A stretch of DNA of 64,000 bases from assembly GCF_013409985.1 (NCBI RefSeq), contig NZ_JACCBY010000008.1, positions 62,001 through 126,000 on the forward strand. Direction: 5' to 3'. The notes under the pieces were generated by a model that worked only from the letters and a program-made list of their open reading frames with translations, was not told the DNA's origin and searched no databases. The translations under genes and the position numbers were made by a program. Numbering within the stretch: position 1 is the first letter of the stretch; every line of letters starts with the position of its first letter. This DNA comes from Sphingomonas melonis (GTDB lineage: Bacteria; Pseudomonadota; Alphaproteobacteria; Sphingomonadales; Sphingomonadaceae). This document shows positions 15,600 to 24,394 of the stretch, in pieces.

Positions 15600-18073
15600 G
15601 CGAGCACCTCCTGTCGCGGGGTGAAGACCGCCATCGGCGCATGCTGTTCACGCGCCTCGCCCTCGACGCGCGCCGCCCAGGGATCGTCCTGCGAGAAGCT
15701 TTGCGAATGCAGGAACCGCGCCGCCAGCGCATCGCGCCCCGCGGCATCGTCGGCGATCCGTTCGCGGATATAGGCGACGCCGACGCGCTCGATCCACGGC
15801 GCGGTGCGTTCGAGATAGCGCGCCTCCTCGCGGTACAATTGGATGAAGGCGGCGCAATGATGCATCGCCTCCGCCTCGGTGGTGACGCGGCACAGGAAGT
15901 CGGTCGCGCGCACCTTGATGCCGCCATTGCCGCCGACGTGCAGTTCGTAGCCGCTGTCGACGCAGACGATACCGAAGTCCTTGATCGTCGCCTCGGCGCA
16001 ATTGCGCGGGCAGCCGCTGACCGCGATCTTGAACTTGTGCGGCATCCAGCTGCCCCAGGTCATCCGCTCGACCTTGACGCCGAGCCCGGTCGAATCCTGC
16101 GTGCCGAAGCGGCACCATTCGGAGCCGACGCAGGTCTTCACCGTGCGCAGCGACTTGCCGTACGCATGGCCGCTGACCATCCCCGCCGCGTTGAGATCGG
16201 CCCAGACCGCGGGCAGGTCCTCCTTCCTGATCCCGAAGATGTCGAGCCGCTGGCCGCCGGTCACCTTGACCATCGGCGCGTTGAACTTCTCGACCACGTC
16301 GGCGATCGCGCGCAGCTCCTTCGGGCTGGTCAGCCCGCCCCACATCCGCGGCACCACCGAATAGGTGCCGTCCTTCTGGATGTTGGCGTGCAGCCGTTCG
16401 TTGACGTAGCGGCTCTGCTGGTCGTCCTGATAGTCGCCGGGCAGCGCGCAGAGCAGGTAATAATTGAGCGCCGGCCGGCACGACGAACAGCCGTCGGGCG
16501 TCGTCCAGTGCAGCTTCTGCATCACCTCGGGGATCGATCGCATCCCCTGCGCGACGATCTCGCGGCGGACGTCGTCGTGGCCGAAGCTGGTGCATTTGCA
16601 CATCGTCTTCGGCCCCGCCTCGACCTCGTCGCCGAGGGTGAGCGCGAGGATCGTCTCGACCAGCCCGGTGCACGAGCCGCAGCTCGCCGACGCCTTGCAG
16701 CCGGCGCGCACCGCGTCGAGGCCATGCGCGCCGCGCGCGATACAGGCGACGACCTGCCCCTTGGTGACGCCGTTGCAGCCGCAGATCTCCGCCGTGTCGG
16801 AGAGCGCCGCAACGGCTGCCTTAGGGTCCGCCTGCCCCCCTCCCGAGGCGAAGGCCTGGCCGAAGATCAGCATGTCGCGCATCGCCGACACGTCGGCCTG
16901 CTGGCGCAGGAGGTCGAAATACCAGCCGCCGTCGGCGGTGTCGCCGTAGAGCACCGCGCCGACGACGCGGTCGTCCTTCACCACGACGCGCTTGTAGATG
17001 CCGCGGCTGGCGTCGCGCAGCACGATGTCCTCGGCGCCGTCACCGCCCGAAAAGTCGCCCGCCGAGAAGACGTCGATCCCCGACACCTTGAGCTTGGTCG
17101 AGGTGACCGAGCCGCGATAGCCGCTGTGCCGTTCGGTCAGGCCGTCGGCGAGCGCGCGGCACATCTCCCACAAGGGCGCGACGAGGCCGTAGACATTGCC
17201 GTCATGCTCGACGCATTCGCCGACCGCGAGCACGTCGGGATCGCTGGTCACCATATGGTCGTCGACTTGGATGCCGCGGCCGACCGCGAGCCCCGCCGCG
17301 CGCGCCAGCCCGACCGCGGGGCGGATGCCCGCCGCCATGACGACGAGGCTCGCCGGGATGACGCGGCCGTCCTTGAGCGCGACCCCCTCGACACGGGTGT
17401 CGCCGAGGATCGCCTCGGTATGCGCGCCGGTGAGGATGGTCTGGCCGCGCGCCTCGAGCGCCGATTTGAGCAGCCAGCCCGCCGCCTCGTCGAGCTGGCG
17501 CTCCATCAGCGTCGGCATCAGATGGATGACGGTGACGCGCATGCCGCGCAGCGCGAGGCCGTGCGCCGCCTCGAGCCCGAGCAGCCCGCCCCCGATCACC
17601 ACCGCATCGCCGCCCCGCTCGGCCGCGGCGAGCATCGCATCGACGTCGCGCATGTCGCGGAAGCCGACCACGCCGGGCAGGTCGTTGCCGGGCACCGGAA
17701 TGATGAACGGATCGGAGCCGGTCGCGATCAGCAGCTTGTCATAGCCGATCGTGCGGCCCGACCGCGCGGTCACGTCATGCGCGTCGCGGTCGATCGCGAC
17801 GACCGGATCGCCGGCGACGAGGTCGATGCCATGGTCGTCGTACCAGGCGCGGTCGTTGATGACGATCTCGTCGAAGGTCTTCTCGCCGGCGAGCAGCGGC
17901 GACAGCATGATCCGGTTGTAGTTCACATGCGGTTCGGCGCCGAAGATCGTTACGCGATAGCGCTGCGGATCGCGCGCCAGCAGTTCCTCGACGGCGCGGC
18001 AGCCGGCCATGCCATTGCCGACGACGACGAGGTGGGGGCGGGGGTCTGGGCGAAGGGCGGGATGGAACATCAT
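15596..18073 (-). CDS. nirB: NADH-dependent nitrite reductase large subunit
   Basis: 825 residues from ATG 18073. An N-terminal FAD/NADH oxidoreductase part (VVVGNGMAGCRAVEELL, VIGGGLLGLEAAHGLA) precedes BFD-like [2Fe-2S] segments (CGCNGVTKGQV, CKASASCGSC, CKCTSFGHDD, CSSCRPALNYY). A siroheme-[4Fe-4S] domain follows with VKTCVGSEWCRFG and VSGCPRNCAEA. It reduces nitrite to ammonium in the cytoplasm. It starts 8 bp after the narK stop, and a second in-frame ATG lies at 18070. Siroheme would depend on the operon's own cobA. Length and domain order are normal for NirB. Confidence 0.96.
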   Translation of the reverse strand: MMFHPALRPDPRPHLVVVGNGMAGCRAVEELLARDPQRYRVTIFGAEPHVNYNRIMLSPLLAGEKTFDEIVINDRAWYDDHGIDLVAGDPVVAIDRDAHDVTARSGRTIGYDKLLIATGSDPFIIPVPGNDLPGVVGFRDMRDVDAMLAAAERGGDAVVIGGGLLGLEAAHGLALRGMRVTVIHLMPTLMERQLDEAAGWLLKSALEARGQTILTGAHTEAILGDTRVEGVALKDGRVIPASLVVMAAGIRPAVGLARAAGLAVGRGIQVDDHMVTSDPDVLAVGECVEHDGNVYGLVAPLWEMCRALADGLTERHSGYRGSVTSTKLKVSGIDVFSAGDFSGGDGAEDIVLRDASRGIYKRVVVKDDRVVGAVLYGDTADGGWYFDLLRQQADVSAMRDMLIFGQAFASGGGQADPKAAVAALSDTAEICGCNGVTKGQVVACIARGAHGLDAVRAGCKASASCGSCTGLVETILALTLGDEVEAGPKTMCKCTSFGHDDVRREIVAQGMRSIPEVMQKLHWTTPDGCSSCRPALNYYLLCALPGDYQDDQQSRYVNERLHANIQKDGTYSVVPRMWGGLTSPKELRAIADVVEKFNAPMVKVTGGQRLDIFGIRKEDLPAVWADLNAAGMVSGHAYGKSLRTVKTCVGSEWCRFGTQDSTGLGVKVERMTWGSWMPHKFKIAVSGCPRNCAEATIKDFGIVCVDSGYELHVGGNGGIKVRATDFLCRVTTEAEAMHHCAAFIQLYREEARYLERTAPWIERVGVAYIRERIADDAAGRDALAARFLHSQSFSQDDPWAARVEGEAREQHAPMAVFTPRQEVLA

Positions 18074-18081
18074 GGGGCCTT

Positions 18082-19326
18082 TCAGATCCGGACGCCGGCG
18101 GCTGCCGCGTCCCAGGTCGTGCGCCAGCGGCGCTTGACCGCGGTGAGCGTCGCCAGCGCGACGAGCGCGAGCGCGGCGAAGATCAGGAAGCCGGGGGCGA
18201 AGCTGCCGGTGCTCTGCTTGGCGAAGCCCAGCGACGAGGCGAGATAGAAGCCGCCGATGCCGCCGGCCATGCCGACCAGCCCGGTCATCACGCCGATCTC
18301 CGCCTGGAAGCGCTGCGGCACGAGCTGGAACACCGCGCCGTTGCCCGCCCCGAGCGCGAGCATCGCGGTGACGAACAGCAGCAGCGCGGCCGCGACGCTC
18401 GCCGCGATGCTCACCCCGGCGAGCGCGACCGCGGCGGCCGCATAGACGACCGACAGCGTCTTCACGCCCCCGATCCGGTCGGACAGCGCCCCGCCCAGCG
18501 GCCGCACCAGCGAGCCGGCGAAGACGCAGGCGGCGGTGCAATAGCCGGCGGTGACCGGGGTCAGCGCGAACCGGTCGGTGAAATAGATGGGCAGCGAAGC
18601 GGCGAGGCCGACGAAGCCGCCGAAGGTCACCGCATAGAAGAGCATCAGCAGCCAGGCGTCGGCGGTCTTCAGCGGCGTCAGATAGGCGGCGAGACGCTTG
18701 GGCGCCGGCGCATCGGGCGCATCCTTGGCCATCACGCAATAGGCGACGAAGACGAGGCCGAGCGGCAGGCAGGCGAGGCCGAGCACCGCATTCCAGCCGA
18801 ACATCTTCGCCAGCGTCGGCGCGAACAAGGCGGCGAAGACGGTCCCCGAATTGCCCATGCCGGCGAGCCCCATCGCCTTGCCCTGATGTTCGGGCGGGTA
18901 CCAGCGGCTGGCGAGCGGCAGCGCGATCGCGAAGCTCGCGCCGGCAAAGCCGAGGATCACGCCGAGCACCAGCGTGCCGACGAAGCTGTCGACGCCGAGC
19001 CACCAGGCCGAGGCGAGGCCGCCGATGACGATCAACTGGCTGATCGCGCCGGTGCGCTTGGGGCCGATCCGGTCGACGAGCAGCCCGTTGACCAGCCGCA
19101 GCACCGCGCCGGCGAGCGTCGGCGTCGCCACCATCAGCCCCTTCTGGGCGGCGGACAGGTGCAGCGTCGCGGCGATTTCCGGCGCGAGCGGCCCGAGCAG
19201 CACCCAGACCATGAAGGCGAGATCGAAATAGAGGAAGGCGGCGATCAGCGTCGGGCGATGCCCGGCCTGCCAGAAGCCGCTGCCTGCGGCCGTGCGAGTG
19301 TCGTCTTCCCAATAGGCGGTAGCCAT
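18082..19326 (-). CDS. narK: Nitrate/nitrite MFS transporter
   Basis: 414-residue major facilitator of the NarK/NrtP type with about 12 membrane helices. The signature regions GLVDRIGPKR (helix 2-3 loop), GNSGTVFAALFAP and GAGNGAVFQLVPQ (nitrate signature, helix 11) are visible. It imports nitrate and perhaps exports nitrite across the inner membrane. The ATG at 19326 is the first codon after the leader terminator; a longer reading would include that terminator and is rejected. As first gene of narK-nirB-nirD-nasA-cobA it carries the regulatory leader for the operon. Confidence 0.93.
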   Translation of the reverse strand: MATAYWEDDTRTAAGSGFWQAGHRPTLIAAFLYFDLAFMVWVLLGPLAPEIAATLHLSAAQKGLMVATPTLAGAVLRLVNGLLVDRIGPKRTGAISQLIVIGGLASAWWLGVDSFVGTLVLGVILGFAGASFAIALPLASRWYPPEHQGKAMGLAGMGNSGTVFAALFAPTLAKMFGWNAVLGLACLPLGLVFVAYCVMAKDAPDAPAPKRLAAYLTPLKTADAWLLMLFYAVTFGGFVGLAASLPIYFTDRFALTPVTAGYCTAACVFAGSLVRPLGGALSDRIGGVKTLSVVYAAAAVALAGVSIAASVAAALLLFVTAMLALGAGNGAVFQLVPQRFQAEIGVMTGLVGMAGGIGGFYLASSLGFAKQSTGSFAPGFLIFAALALVALATLTAVKRRWRTTWDAAAAGVRI

Positions 19327-19356
19327 GGCGAACCCCTGCGATGCGATGGAGACACG

Positions 19357-19406
19357 AAAAAAGCCGCGACCAGACGTCCGCGAGAGGCGGGGGCTGGGCA
19401 GCGGCT
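19357..19406 (-). terminator. Intrinsic terminator in the narK leader
   Basis: On the transcribed strand AGCCGC (19406-19401) can pair with GCGGCT (19367-19362), with inner CCAG/CTGG pairing, and six T residues follow (19362-19357). It lies 31-80 bp upstream of the narK ATG, a position expected for attenuation. Its 5' arm overlaps the second ANTAR-like hairpin, so the two structures exclude each other. Confidence 0.8.
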
Positions 19407-19450
19407 TTGCTGGTCGAATGGTGGACGCCCGCCCCGTCATTGGGGTGGCA
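19399..19450 (-). promoter_or_regulatory. Tandem hairpins with ANTAR-type hexaloops (NasT target)
   Basis: Hairpin 1 (19445-19432, transcribed strand): CCCC, loop AATGAC, GGGG; extended by GCC/GGC across a mismatch. Hairpin 2 (19412-19399): CAGC, loop AAAGCC, GCTG. Both six-base loops have A at position 1 and G at position 4, the signature recognised by ANTAR proteins. Hairpin 2 shares bases with the 5' arm of the terminator at 19357-19406. With nasT in this window, antitermination of the nitrate operon is the natural reading. Confidence 0.75.
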
Positions 19451-19589
19451 TCCGCTGGGCACGCATCGTTGCGCGACGTCGGCAACTATCTAACGAACCC
19501 GGCGCCTTCGCAAGTGCAAAAATGCGTGGCGGCGAATGGCCGATTTGTTCGCGGTGTGCGGCGAGGCCTTGCCGAGGCTCGCTCCGGTG

Positions 19590-19796
19590 TCAGTCGTTGC
19601 TGCTTAGCGACGCTTGGAGCGTCGAGCGATCGGGGGCCGCGACGACACGAGTAACCGCCCATCGTACGATCAGGAAGGTGGCGACAAATGACACCACGCC
19701 AAGGCCGATGTTCTTGCTCCCGATGATCACCCATGGAGGCATAGCGGCGGCGAAGCCGGCTGCGCGCCATTGCGCGGCTAACGTCGGTGAGCGCAT
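19590..19796 (-). pseudogene. Possible membrane-protein remnant
   Basis: An open stretch encoding MPPWVIIGSKNIGLGVV, then a single membrane helix (SFVATFLIVRWAV) and a short tail ending SLSSND. It abuts the broken end of the IS remnant, so its N-terminus may have been lost. No family was recognised. It could also be a chance frame. Confidence 0.3.
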
Positions 19797-20253
19797 GGAC
19801 CTTGGTCGTCCATCCGTCGCGCGAACGGCCGATCACCTGGGTCTGGCGCCCCCTTTTCCACCGAATACCGCGCGTCGCGCCTTGATGTAGGCGCTGTCGA
19901 TCGCGGTACTCTTCGCAACCACGCCGGCATCCACCAGCGCGTCGAGCAGCTTGAGCCAAAACCCTCGGCGCGACCAACGGTTGAACCGGTTGTAGATCGT
20001 CGTGGATGGTCCGTAATCGGCCGGGCAGTCGCACCAGCGGCAACCAACCTTCAGTACATGCACGATCCCGGAGATCACCCGCCGGTCGCTACCCGCCGGG
20101 CACCGGGCTGGTTCTTCGGCAGATGCGGCTGGATCGCCGCCCACGCTTCATCCGACAACCAGAACAGCGCCATGCCTCACTCCTCCTGATCCACCCGCCA
20201 CTGAATCAGGGAAATCATCACCCCTCAAGATCCTGATTGGGTTTGGACCCTAG
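19780..20253 (-). mobile_element. Decayed IS5-family element (truncated, frameshifted)
   Basis: Transposase remains begin at ATG 20173 (MALFWLSDEAWAAIQPHLPK), continue in another frame (DRRVISGIVHVLKVGCRWCD, IYNRFNRWSRRGFWLKLLDA, AKSTAIDSAYIKARRA), and shift again to IGRSRDGWTTKVHALTDV before breaking off near 19785. This is the N-terminal half of an IS5-type DDE transposase: at least two frameshifts and no C-terminal catalytic part. The outer end is probably near 20253 (GGGTTTGGACCC). It is inactive. Confidence 0.8.
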
Positions 20254-20646
20254 ACAAATCGTCTGTTCGCCACCCCTCACCTTAAGGTTCCTGAAGGTCC
20301 TGTTTTTCTGGTTTTACAGCATCATAATTCTAATTTTTAACCGCCTTAAGAAACCTTAAGGAATAAAGTTTTGGTATATTCCTCCTCTTTCTCAGGCACT
20401 TAACACCACGGCTCGCCGTGTAGGGTGTGCAAAATTAGGTACTCTCCCTCACCTCATCACCTCGCTTTTTAGCTTTTTCACGGGGTGCCCGGCGTAGCCT
20501 GGAAAGACTCAAGTCGCGGAGCGTCCGCTCAGCGCGTGGTTCGTGCCCGGTGGACCGTTTTTTCCCGACTGCTGCTCATATCAATGGTGCCGATGCTGGC
20601 CGCGAAAGCCGCGGCGACGATCTTTTCGCCGAGTTTGTCGACCAGA
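20254..20646. other. AT-rich island without a recognised gene
   Basis: About 20260-20480 is strikingly AT-rich for this genome and holds repeated CCTTAAG blocks (CCTTAAGGTTCCTGAAGG near 20280, CCTTAAGAAACCTTAAGG near 20343). The palindrome CACGGCTCGCCGTG is at about 20408. The part from 20500 to 20646 returns to high GC and on the minus strand encodes a short frame with normal codon bias (LVDKLGEKIVAAAFAASIGT) lacking a start, possibly a gene tail. Confidence 0.5.
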
Positions 20647-22281
20647 CTAATAGATCGCCAGCTTGACCTTCAGGATCTGCGGCAACGTGGTGAGATTGAG
20701 GCCGCTGCCGGTCTGGTCGCCGTTCCACAGGCGGTCGAACACCCATTGGCCGTTCTGGAAATGCCCCTCCTCGACCCGGGCGAGCATGAACCGTTCGTTC
20801 TTCGCCGAGCCGAAGCGGACGCGGACGCGGTTGCCGACGAGCAGGAATTCGTCGGGCGACAGTTGCGCGATCACCGCACCACCATCGGGAACCTCGCGGC
20901 CGGGAACCGGATCGGACTTGGCCATCCAGCCTTCGCCGAACGTGCCCATCTGCCACTCGCCGTACGACAAGGTCGCGGTCCAGCGGTCGCCGAGCGCCAG
21001 CGTCTCGGGCTTGCGGTCGCCGGCCTCGCCGGCGCCCCACACCTTGTTCTCGAACGCGATCCTCGCCCAGTCGCGCGCCATCGGCGCCAGCCGGCGATAA
21101 TGGACGGCGAAGCTCTCCACCGTCTCGGCGGTCACCGCCTTCGCCCCCAGCGGGTAGTTGGAGAAGCCGGAATAATCCAGGCCGAACGGCGAGAAGCCGA
21201 TGCCATGCCGGCCAAGCACGTCGTAGATGTACCGTGCGTAGACCTTGTCGCTGCCGATCTCGGGCACGAACACAGGATTGTCCGCGCGGCCATATTGATC
21301 GAGCGTCTTGCGGACCCTGGCGCTTTCGCGGTCGTAGATGTCGGGTGCGATGGCGTCGATCGCGGGCGCCCCGGCCTTCCAGACATCGAGGACGTTCCAC
21401 GTCGGGCCGCCGGAGGAATAGGTGAACGGGTCCTGGTAGTTGAAGGGATCGCGCAATGCCGCGTTGACGTACATCGGCAGCGCCAGCGCGCGCTTGCCGG
21501 CCGCCGCGACCTCGTCGACGTATCGGGCGATATGCCAGGCGTGGAAATATTCGTCGGCATCCTTGCCGAACGCCTGCCGCCACGTGCCGGGCTTGGCGTG
21601 CATCGCCCGGATCAGTTCGGCCGGCACGGGCTTGTCGAACAGCCGCTGCGCCACGGGCGAGAAATCGCGCACGGCATTATAGGTGCCGGTCTCGTTCTCG
21701 ACCTGGACCATGATGACGTCATGGGTCGGATCGACCGCCTTGAGGTGCTGCATGAGCGCGACGAACGCCCGCTTGTCCGCCTCCAGCGTCGTGCGCGAAT
21801 GGGGTGACAGCGAGTTCTTCACCTCGCCCTTGGCATTGACGACCCGCGGGAAGCGGGCGTTGTCGAGCTTCACCCATTCCGGCGCATAATCGGGATTGTT
21901 GTTCTTCCACGTGCCGAACCAGAGCAGGACCAGCTTGACGTCGTTCGCGCGCGCCTGTTTCAGCAGCTCGTCGACGAAGGAGAAATCGAACCTGCCTTCG
22001 GTCGGCTCGATCTGCTCCCATGCGACCGGCATCTCCAGCGTATTGGCATGCGCGGCCTTCACCGCGGGCCAGACCGCCGGCAGCTGCGAGGGGTAATTGC
22101 CCGAATTGTTCGCCTGCAGCCCGAGCATGAGGAAGGGCGCGCCATCGACCATCAGCGCATGCCGGCCGTTCTTCTCGACGAAATGCGGCAGATCGTCCGC
22201 CCGGGCGGCGCCGCTCGCCACCATCGCCGCGAGCAAGGCCAGCGACACGCGCCCGAAGATTTCCCGCCCGCCGATCGCCAT
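20647..22281 (-). CDS. GH35-like beta-galactosidase, exported
   Basis: 544 residues from ATG 22281, with AAGGGGG eight bases upstream. A signal peptide (about 1-28) precedes a TIM-barrel hydrolase: ALMVDGAPFLMLGLQANNS, EMPVAWEQIEPTEGRFDFSF, LVLLWFGTWKNN, then the likely acid/base Glu in MVQVENETG and the likely nucleophile Glu in FVPEIGSD. The C-terminal region resembles the DUF5597 domain joined to such barrels. It probably releases terminal galactose or a related sugar from plant polysaccharide in the periplasm. It lies between narK and nasS with no sugar-use partners nearby, so it was probably inserted into the nitrate locus. Confidence 0.85.
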   Translation of the reverse strand: MAIGGREIFGRVSLALLAAMVASGAARADDLPHFVEKNGRHALMVDGAPFLMLGLQANNSGNYPSQLPAVWPAVKAAHANTLEMPVAWEQIEPTEGRFDFSFVDELLKQARANDVKLVLLWFGTWKNNNPDYAPEWVKLDNARFPRVVNAKGEVKNSLSPHSRTTLEADKRAFVALMQHLKAVDPTHDVIMVQVENETGTYNAVRDFSPVAQRLFDKPVPAELIRAMHAKPGTWRQAFGKDADEYFHAWHIARYVDEVAAAGKRALALPMYVNAALRDPFNYQDPFTYSSGGPTWNVLDVWKAGAPAIDAIAPDIYDRESARVRKTLDQYGRADNPVFVPEIGSDKVYARYIYDVLGRHGIGFSPFGLDYSGFSNYPLGAKAVTAETVESFAVHYRRLAPMARDWARIAFENKVWGAGEAGDRKPETLALGDRWTATLSYGEWQMGTFGEGWMAKSDPVPGREVPDGGAVIAQLSPDEFLLVGNRVRVRFGSAKNERFMLARVEEGHFQNGQWVFDRLWNGDQTGSGLNLTTLPQILKVKLAIY

Positions 22282-22412
22282 GCCATCCCCCTTTGACGGT
22301 AAATCCAAGCGATTTCCGTCACATCGACCGATCGTATAGGGGGAAGGCCGGAGACGCGCCACCGCAGCCGCGTCCGCGGGTCGAACCGCTCCAGACCGTG
22401 GGGACCGCGCGC

Positions 22413-23612
22413 TTACCGCCCGGCGAGATAGCCGGCGACGTCGCTCGGGTCGAACACGCCGCCATCGAAGAAGCCGTCCGCGCCCAGCGTCAGCGCGCCC
22501 TCGTGCGCGCCCACCCCGAGCGGCGCGCCGATCGCGCCCTCGACCTTCATGCTCGCGCCCGGCATCGGCAGGCCGGTGCCGGCGAGCGCACGGCGGTAGA
22601 CGTCGGAGCGGAACACCGCGGCCGCGGCGCGCTCCGCCTCGACGCTGGCGGCGACGAAGCCCCAGCGGACGAATTGCGAATAGATCCACAGCGCCTGGCT
22701 GCGCCACGGAAAGCCCGCCGCCTCGCGGTGGAACAGCAGGAAGTCCGGCACCGCGACCGACGGCTCGCCATGGCGCAGCGTCAGCCGCCCGGCGAGCGCC
22801 GGGCGCAGCTCGGCCGAGGGCCGGCCGACATGCTCGGGCCGTTCGAGCAAGGCGAGCAACTCGTCGCGATTGGCGGGATCGTCGCACCAGGCCGCGGCGC
22901 GCGACACCGCGATCAGCAGCGCATCGACCGTCGCCGGGTTCGCCTCCATCCAGTCGGTCCGGAACGCCAGCACCTTTTCGACGCCGCGCCGCCAGATGCG
23001 CGCGCCGGGGACGACGATCTCGGCCAGCCCTTCGGCGACCGCGACGCTGCTCCACGGTTCGCCGGCGATGAAGCCGTCGATCTCGCCGACGCGCAGCGCC
23101 TCGACCATCAGCGACGGCGGCAGCACGCGCAGCGTCAGGTCGCGGTCGGGATCGGTGCCGGCCGCCGCCAGCCAGTAGCGCAGCAGCAGCGCCTGGCTGG
23201 AGAATCGGTGGACGATGCCGACCACCGGCTTGCGGCGGTGCAGCCCGATCGCCGCGGCGAAATCATGCGCCGCGGCGAGCGGATCGGCGATGCGCTGCGC
23301 CGGATCGGGTTCGAGCGCCGCGGCGAAATCGGGCGCCATCGCCAGCGCATTGCCGTTGACGTTGAGCCGGAACGGCGCGGACAGGGCGGCCGGCGCCTGG
23401 CTCAGCCCGAGCGTCACCGCGATCGCGAGCGGGGCGAGCATATGCGCGCCCTGCACCTGGCCATAGACCAGCCGGTCGCGCAGCGTCGCCCAGGAGGTGG
23501 TGCGCACCAGATCGAGCTCGATCCCCGCCTCTGCCGCAAAGCCCCTGGCGGCCGCGACGATCAGCGGCGCGCTGTCGGTCAGCGGCAGGAAAGCGAGCGA
23601 CAGCGGCGTCAT
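22413..23612 (-). CDS. nasS: Nitrate/nitrite-sensing regulator, NasS
   Basis: 399 residues related to the substrate-binding proteins of nitrate ABC transporters (NrtA/CmpA). There is no signal peptide or lipobox, as expected for cytoplasmic NasS. Fold landmarks: FLPLTDSAPLIVAAARGF, AHMLAPLAIAVTLGL, NGNALAM, SSQALLLRYWLAAAG, VGEIDGFIAGEPW and FLLFHREAAGFPWRSQALW. NasS holds the antiterminator NasT inactive and releases it when nitrate or nitrite binds. Its ATG overlaps the nasT stop by 4 bp. No permease or ATPase gene is adjacent, which favours a sensor over a transporter. Confidence 0.92.
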   Translation of the reverse strand: MTPLSLAFLPLTDSAPLIVAAARGFAAEAGIELDLVRTTSWATLRDRLVYGQVQGAHMLAPLAIAVTLGLSQAPAALSAPFRLNVNGNALAMAPDFAAALEPDPAQRIADPLAAAHDFAAAIGLHRRKPVVGIVHRFSSQALLLRYWLAAAGTDPDRDLTLRVLPPSLMVEALRVGEIDGFIAGEPWSSVAVAEGLAEIVVPGARIWRRGVEKVLAFRTDWMEANPATVDALLIAVSRAAAWCDDPANRDELLALLERPEHVGRPSAELRPALAGRLTLRHGEPSVAVPDFLLFHREAAGFPWRSQALWIYSQFVRWGFVAASVEAERAAAAVFRSDVYRRALAGTGLPMPGASMKVEGAIGAPLGVGAHEGALTLGADGFFDGGVFDPSDVAGYLAGR

Positions 23613-24211
23613 AACGGGCTCCTCAGCATCTCGCTGGCGGTGATCAGCGCCTCGGCGACCTCGACGATGCGCTTGCCCTGGTTCATCGCGGTCGAGCGCA
23701 GCAGCGCATAGGCCTCGGTCTCGGGCAGGTTGCGCCCGGTCATCAGGATCGCCTTGGCGCGGTCGATCGTCCTGCGCTCCTGCAGCGCGACCTTGGCCTG
23801 GTCGCGCTCCGACTTGGCGACATCGAGTTCGGCCTGCATCCGCGCGAAGGCGTTGAAGCGGCGGATGGCGAGGTCGAGCACCGACTTGACCCGCTCCTTG
23901 CGCAGGCCGTCGACGACATAGGCGGAGATGCCGGCATCGATCGCGGCGCCGATCATCGCCTCGTCGGACTGGTCGACGAACATCGCGATCGGCCGGGCGA
24001 GCGCGCGCGACACCGCGAGCATCTCCTCGAGCGTGTCGCGGCTCGGCGAGCCGAGGTCCATCAGCACGACGTCCGGCGCCATCCGTTCGAGCCGCGCGAC
24101 GAAGCCGCGTTCGGGCGGCACGAGATGGATGTCGTCATAGCCGGCCTCGCGCAGCCCGTCCTCCAGGACGGTCGCGCGCAGCCCGCTGTCGTCGACGATC
24201 ACGATTCGCAA
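23609..24211 (-). CDS. nasT: ANTAR-domain transcription antiterminator, NasT
   Basis: 200 residues. An N-terminal receiver-like domain (RIVIVDDSG, LMDLGSPS) and a coiled-coil linker lead to a C-terminal ANTAR RNA-binding domain: RRTIDRAKAILMTGRNLPET, then AYALLRSTAMNQGKRIVEVA. The ANTAR hallmark spacing (AK.ILM...A...LR..A) is present. NasT binds paired hairpins in leader RNA to prevent termination of nitrate assimilation genes. A matching leader lies at 19357-19450 upstream of narK. It is coupled to nasS and transcribed toward the nitrate operon. Confidence 0.94.
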   Translation of the reverse strand: MRIVIVDDSGLRATVLEDGLREAGYDDIHLVPPERGFVARLERMAPDVVLMDLGSPSRDTLEEMLAVSRALARPIAMFVDQSDEAMIGAAIDAGISAYVVDGLRKERVKSVLDLAIRRFNAFARMQAELDVAKSERDQAKVALQERRTIDRAKAILMTGRNLPETEAYALLRSTAMNQGKRIVEVAEALITASEMLRSPL

Positions 24212-24290
24212 TGCTGCCCCCGCTGTGCCGACGCGACGCTGGCCGGGGCGGCGCGGGAGGTCAATGCTGCGTCCGCTCCGCCCGCCAAAT

Positions 24291-24394
24291 CGTCATCCCG
24301 GCGACCGTCGGACACGACTGGCGCAGGAAGCAGATGGTGCGCGCCGACGCTGCCGGCGTCATGGCCATGTATCCCGGCTTCCGCCGGGATGACG
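24291..24394. repeat. Dispersed 104-bp inverted repeat, family C
   Basis: Ends CGTCATCCCGGCG and CGCCGGGATGACG pair over 13 bp, and the right end contains the inner palindrome ATCCCGGCTTCCGCCGGGAT. Length and end-palindrome design match family A, but the arm sequence differs. One copy was seen. Confidence 0.75.

Noticed and set aside
15596..19462. A 1288-residue fusion of the narK region and nirB
   Set aside because: The frame is open by chance upstream; nirB starts at ATG 18073, and the upstream part is a shadow of narK.
19440..19520. Sigma54 promoter for narK
   Set aside because: No GGCAC...TTGC pair with correct spacing was found.
20647..23055. 802-residue version of the GH35 protein
   Set aside because: The extension covers nasS in a shadow frame; the ATG at 22281 has a good ribosome site and signal peptide.
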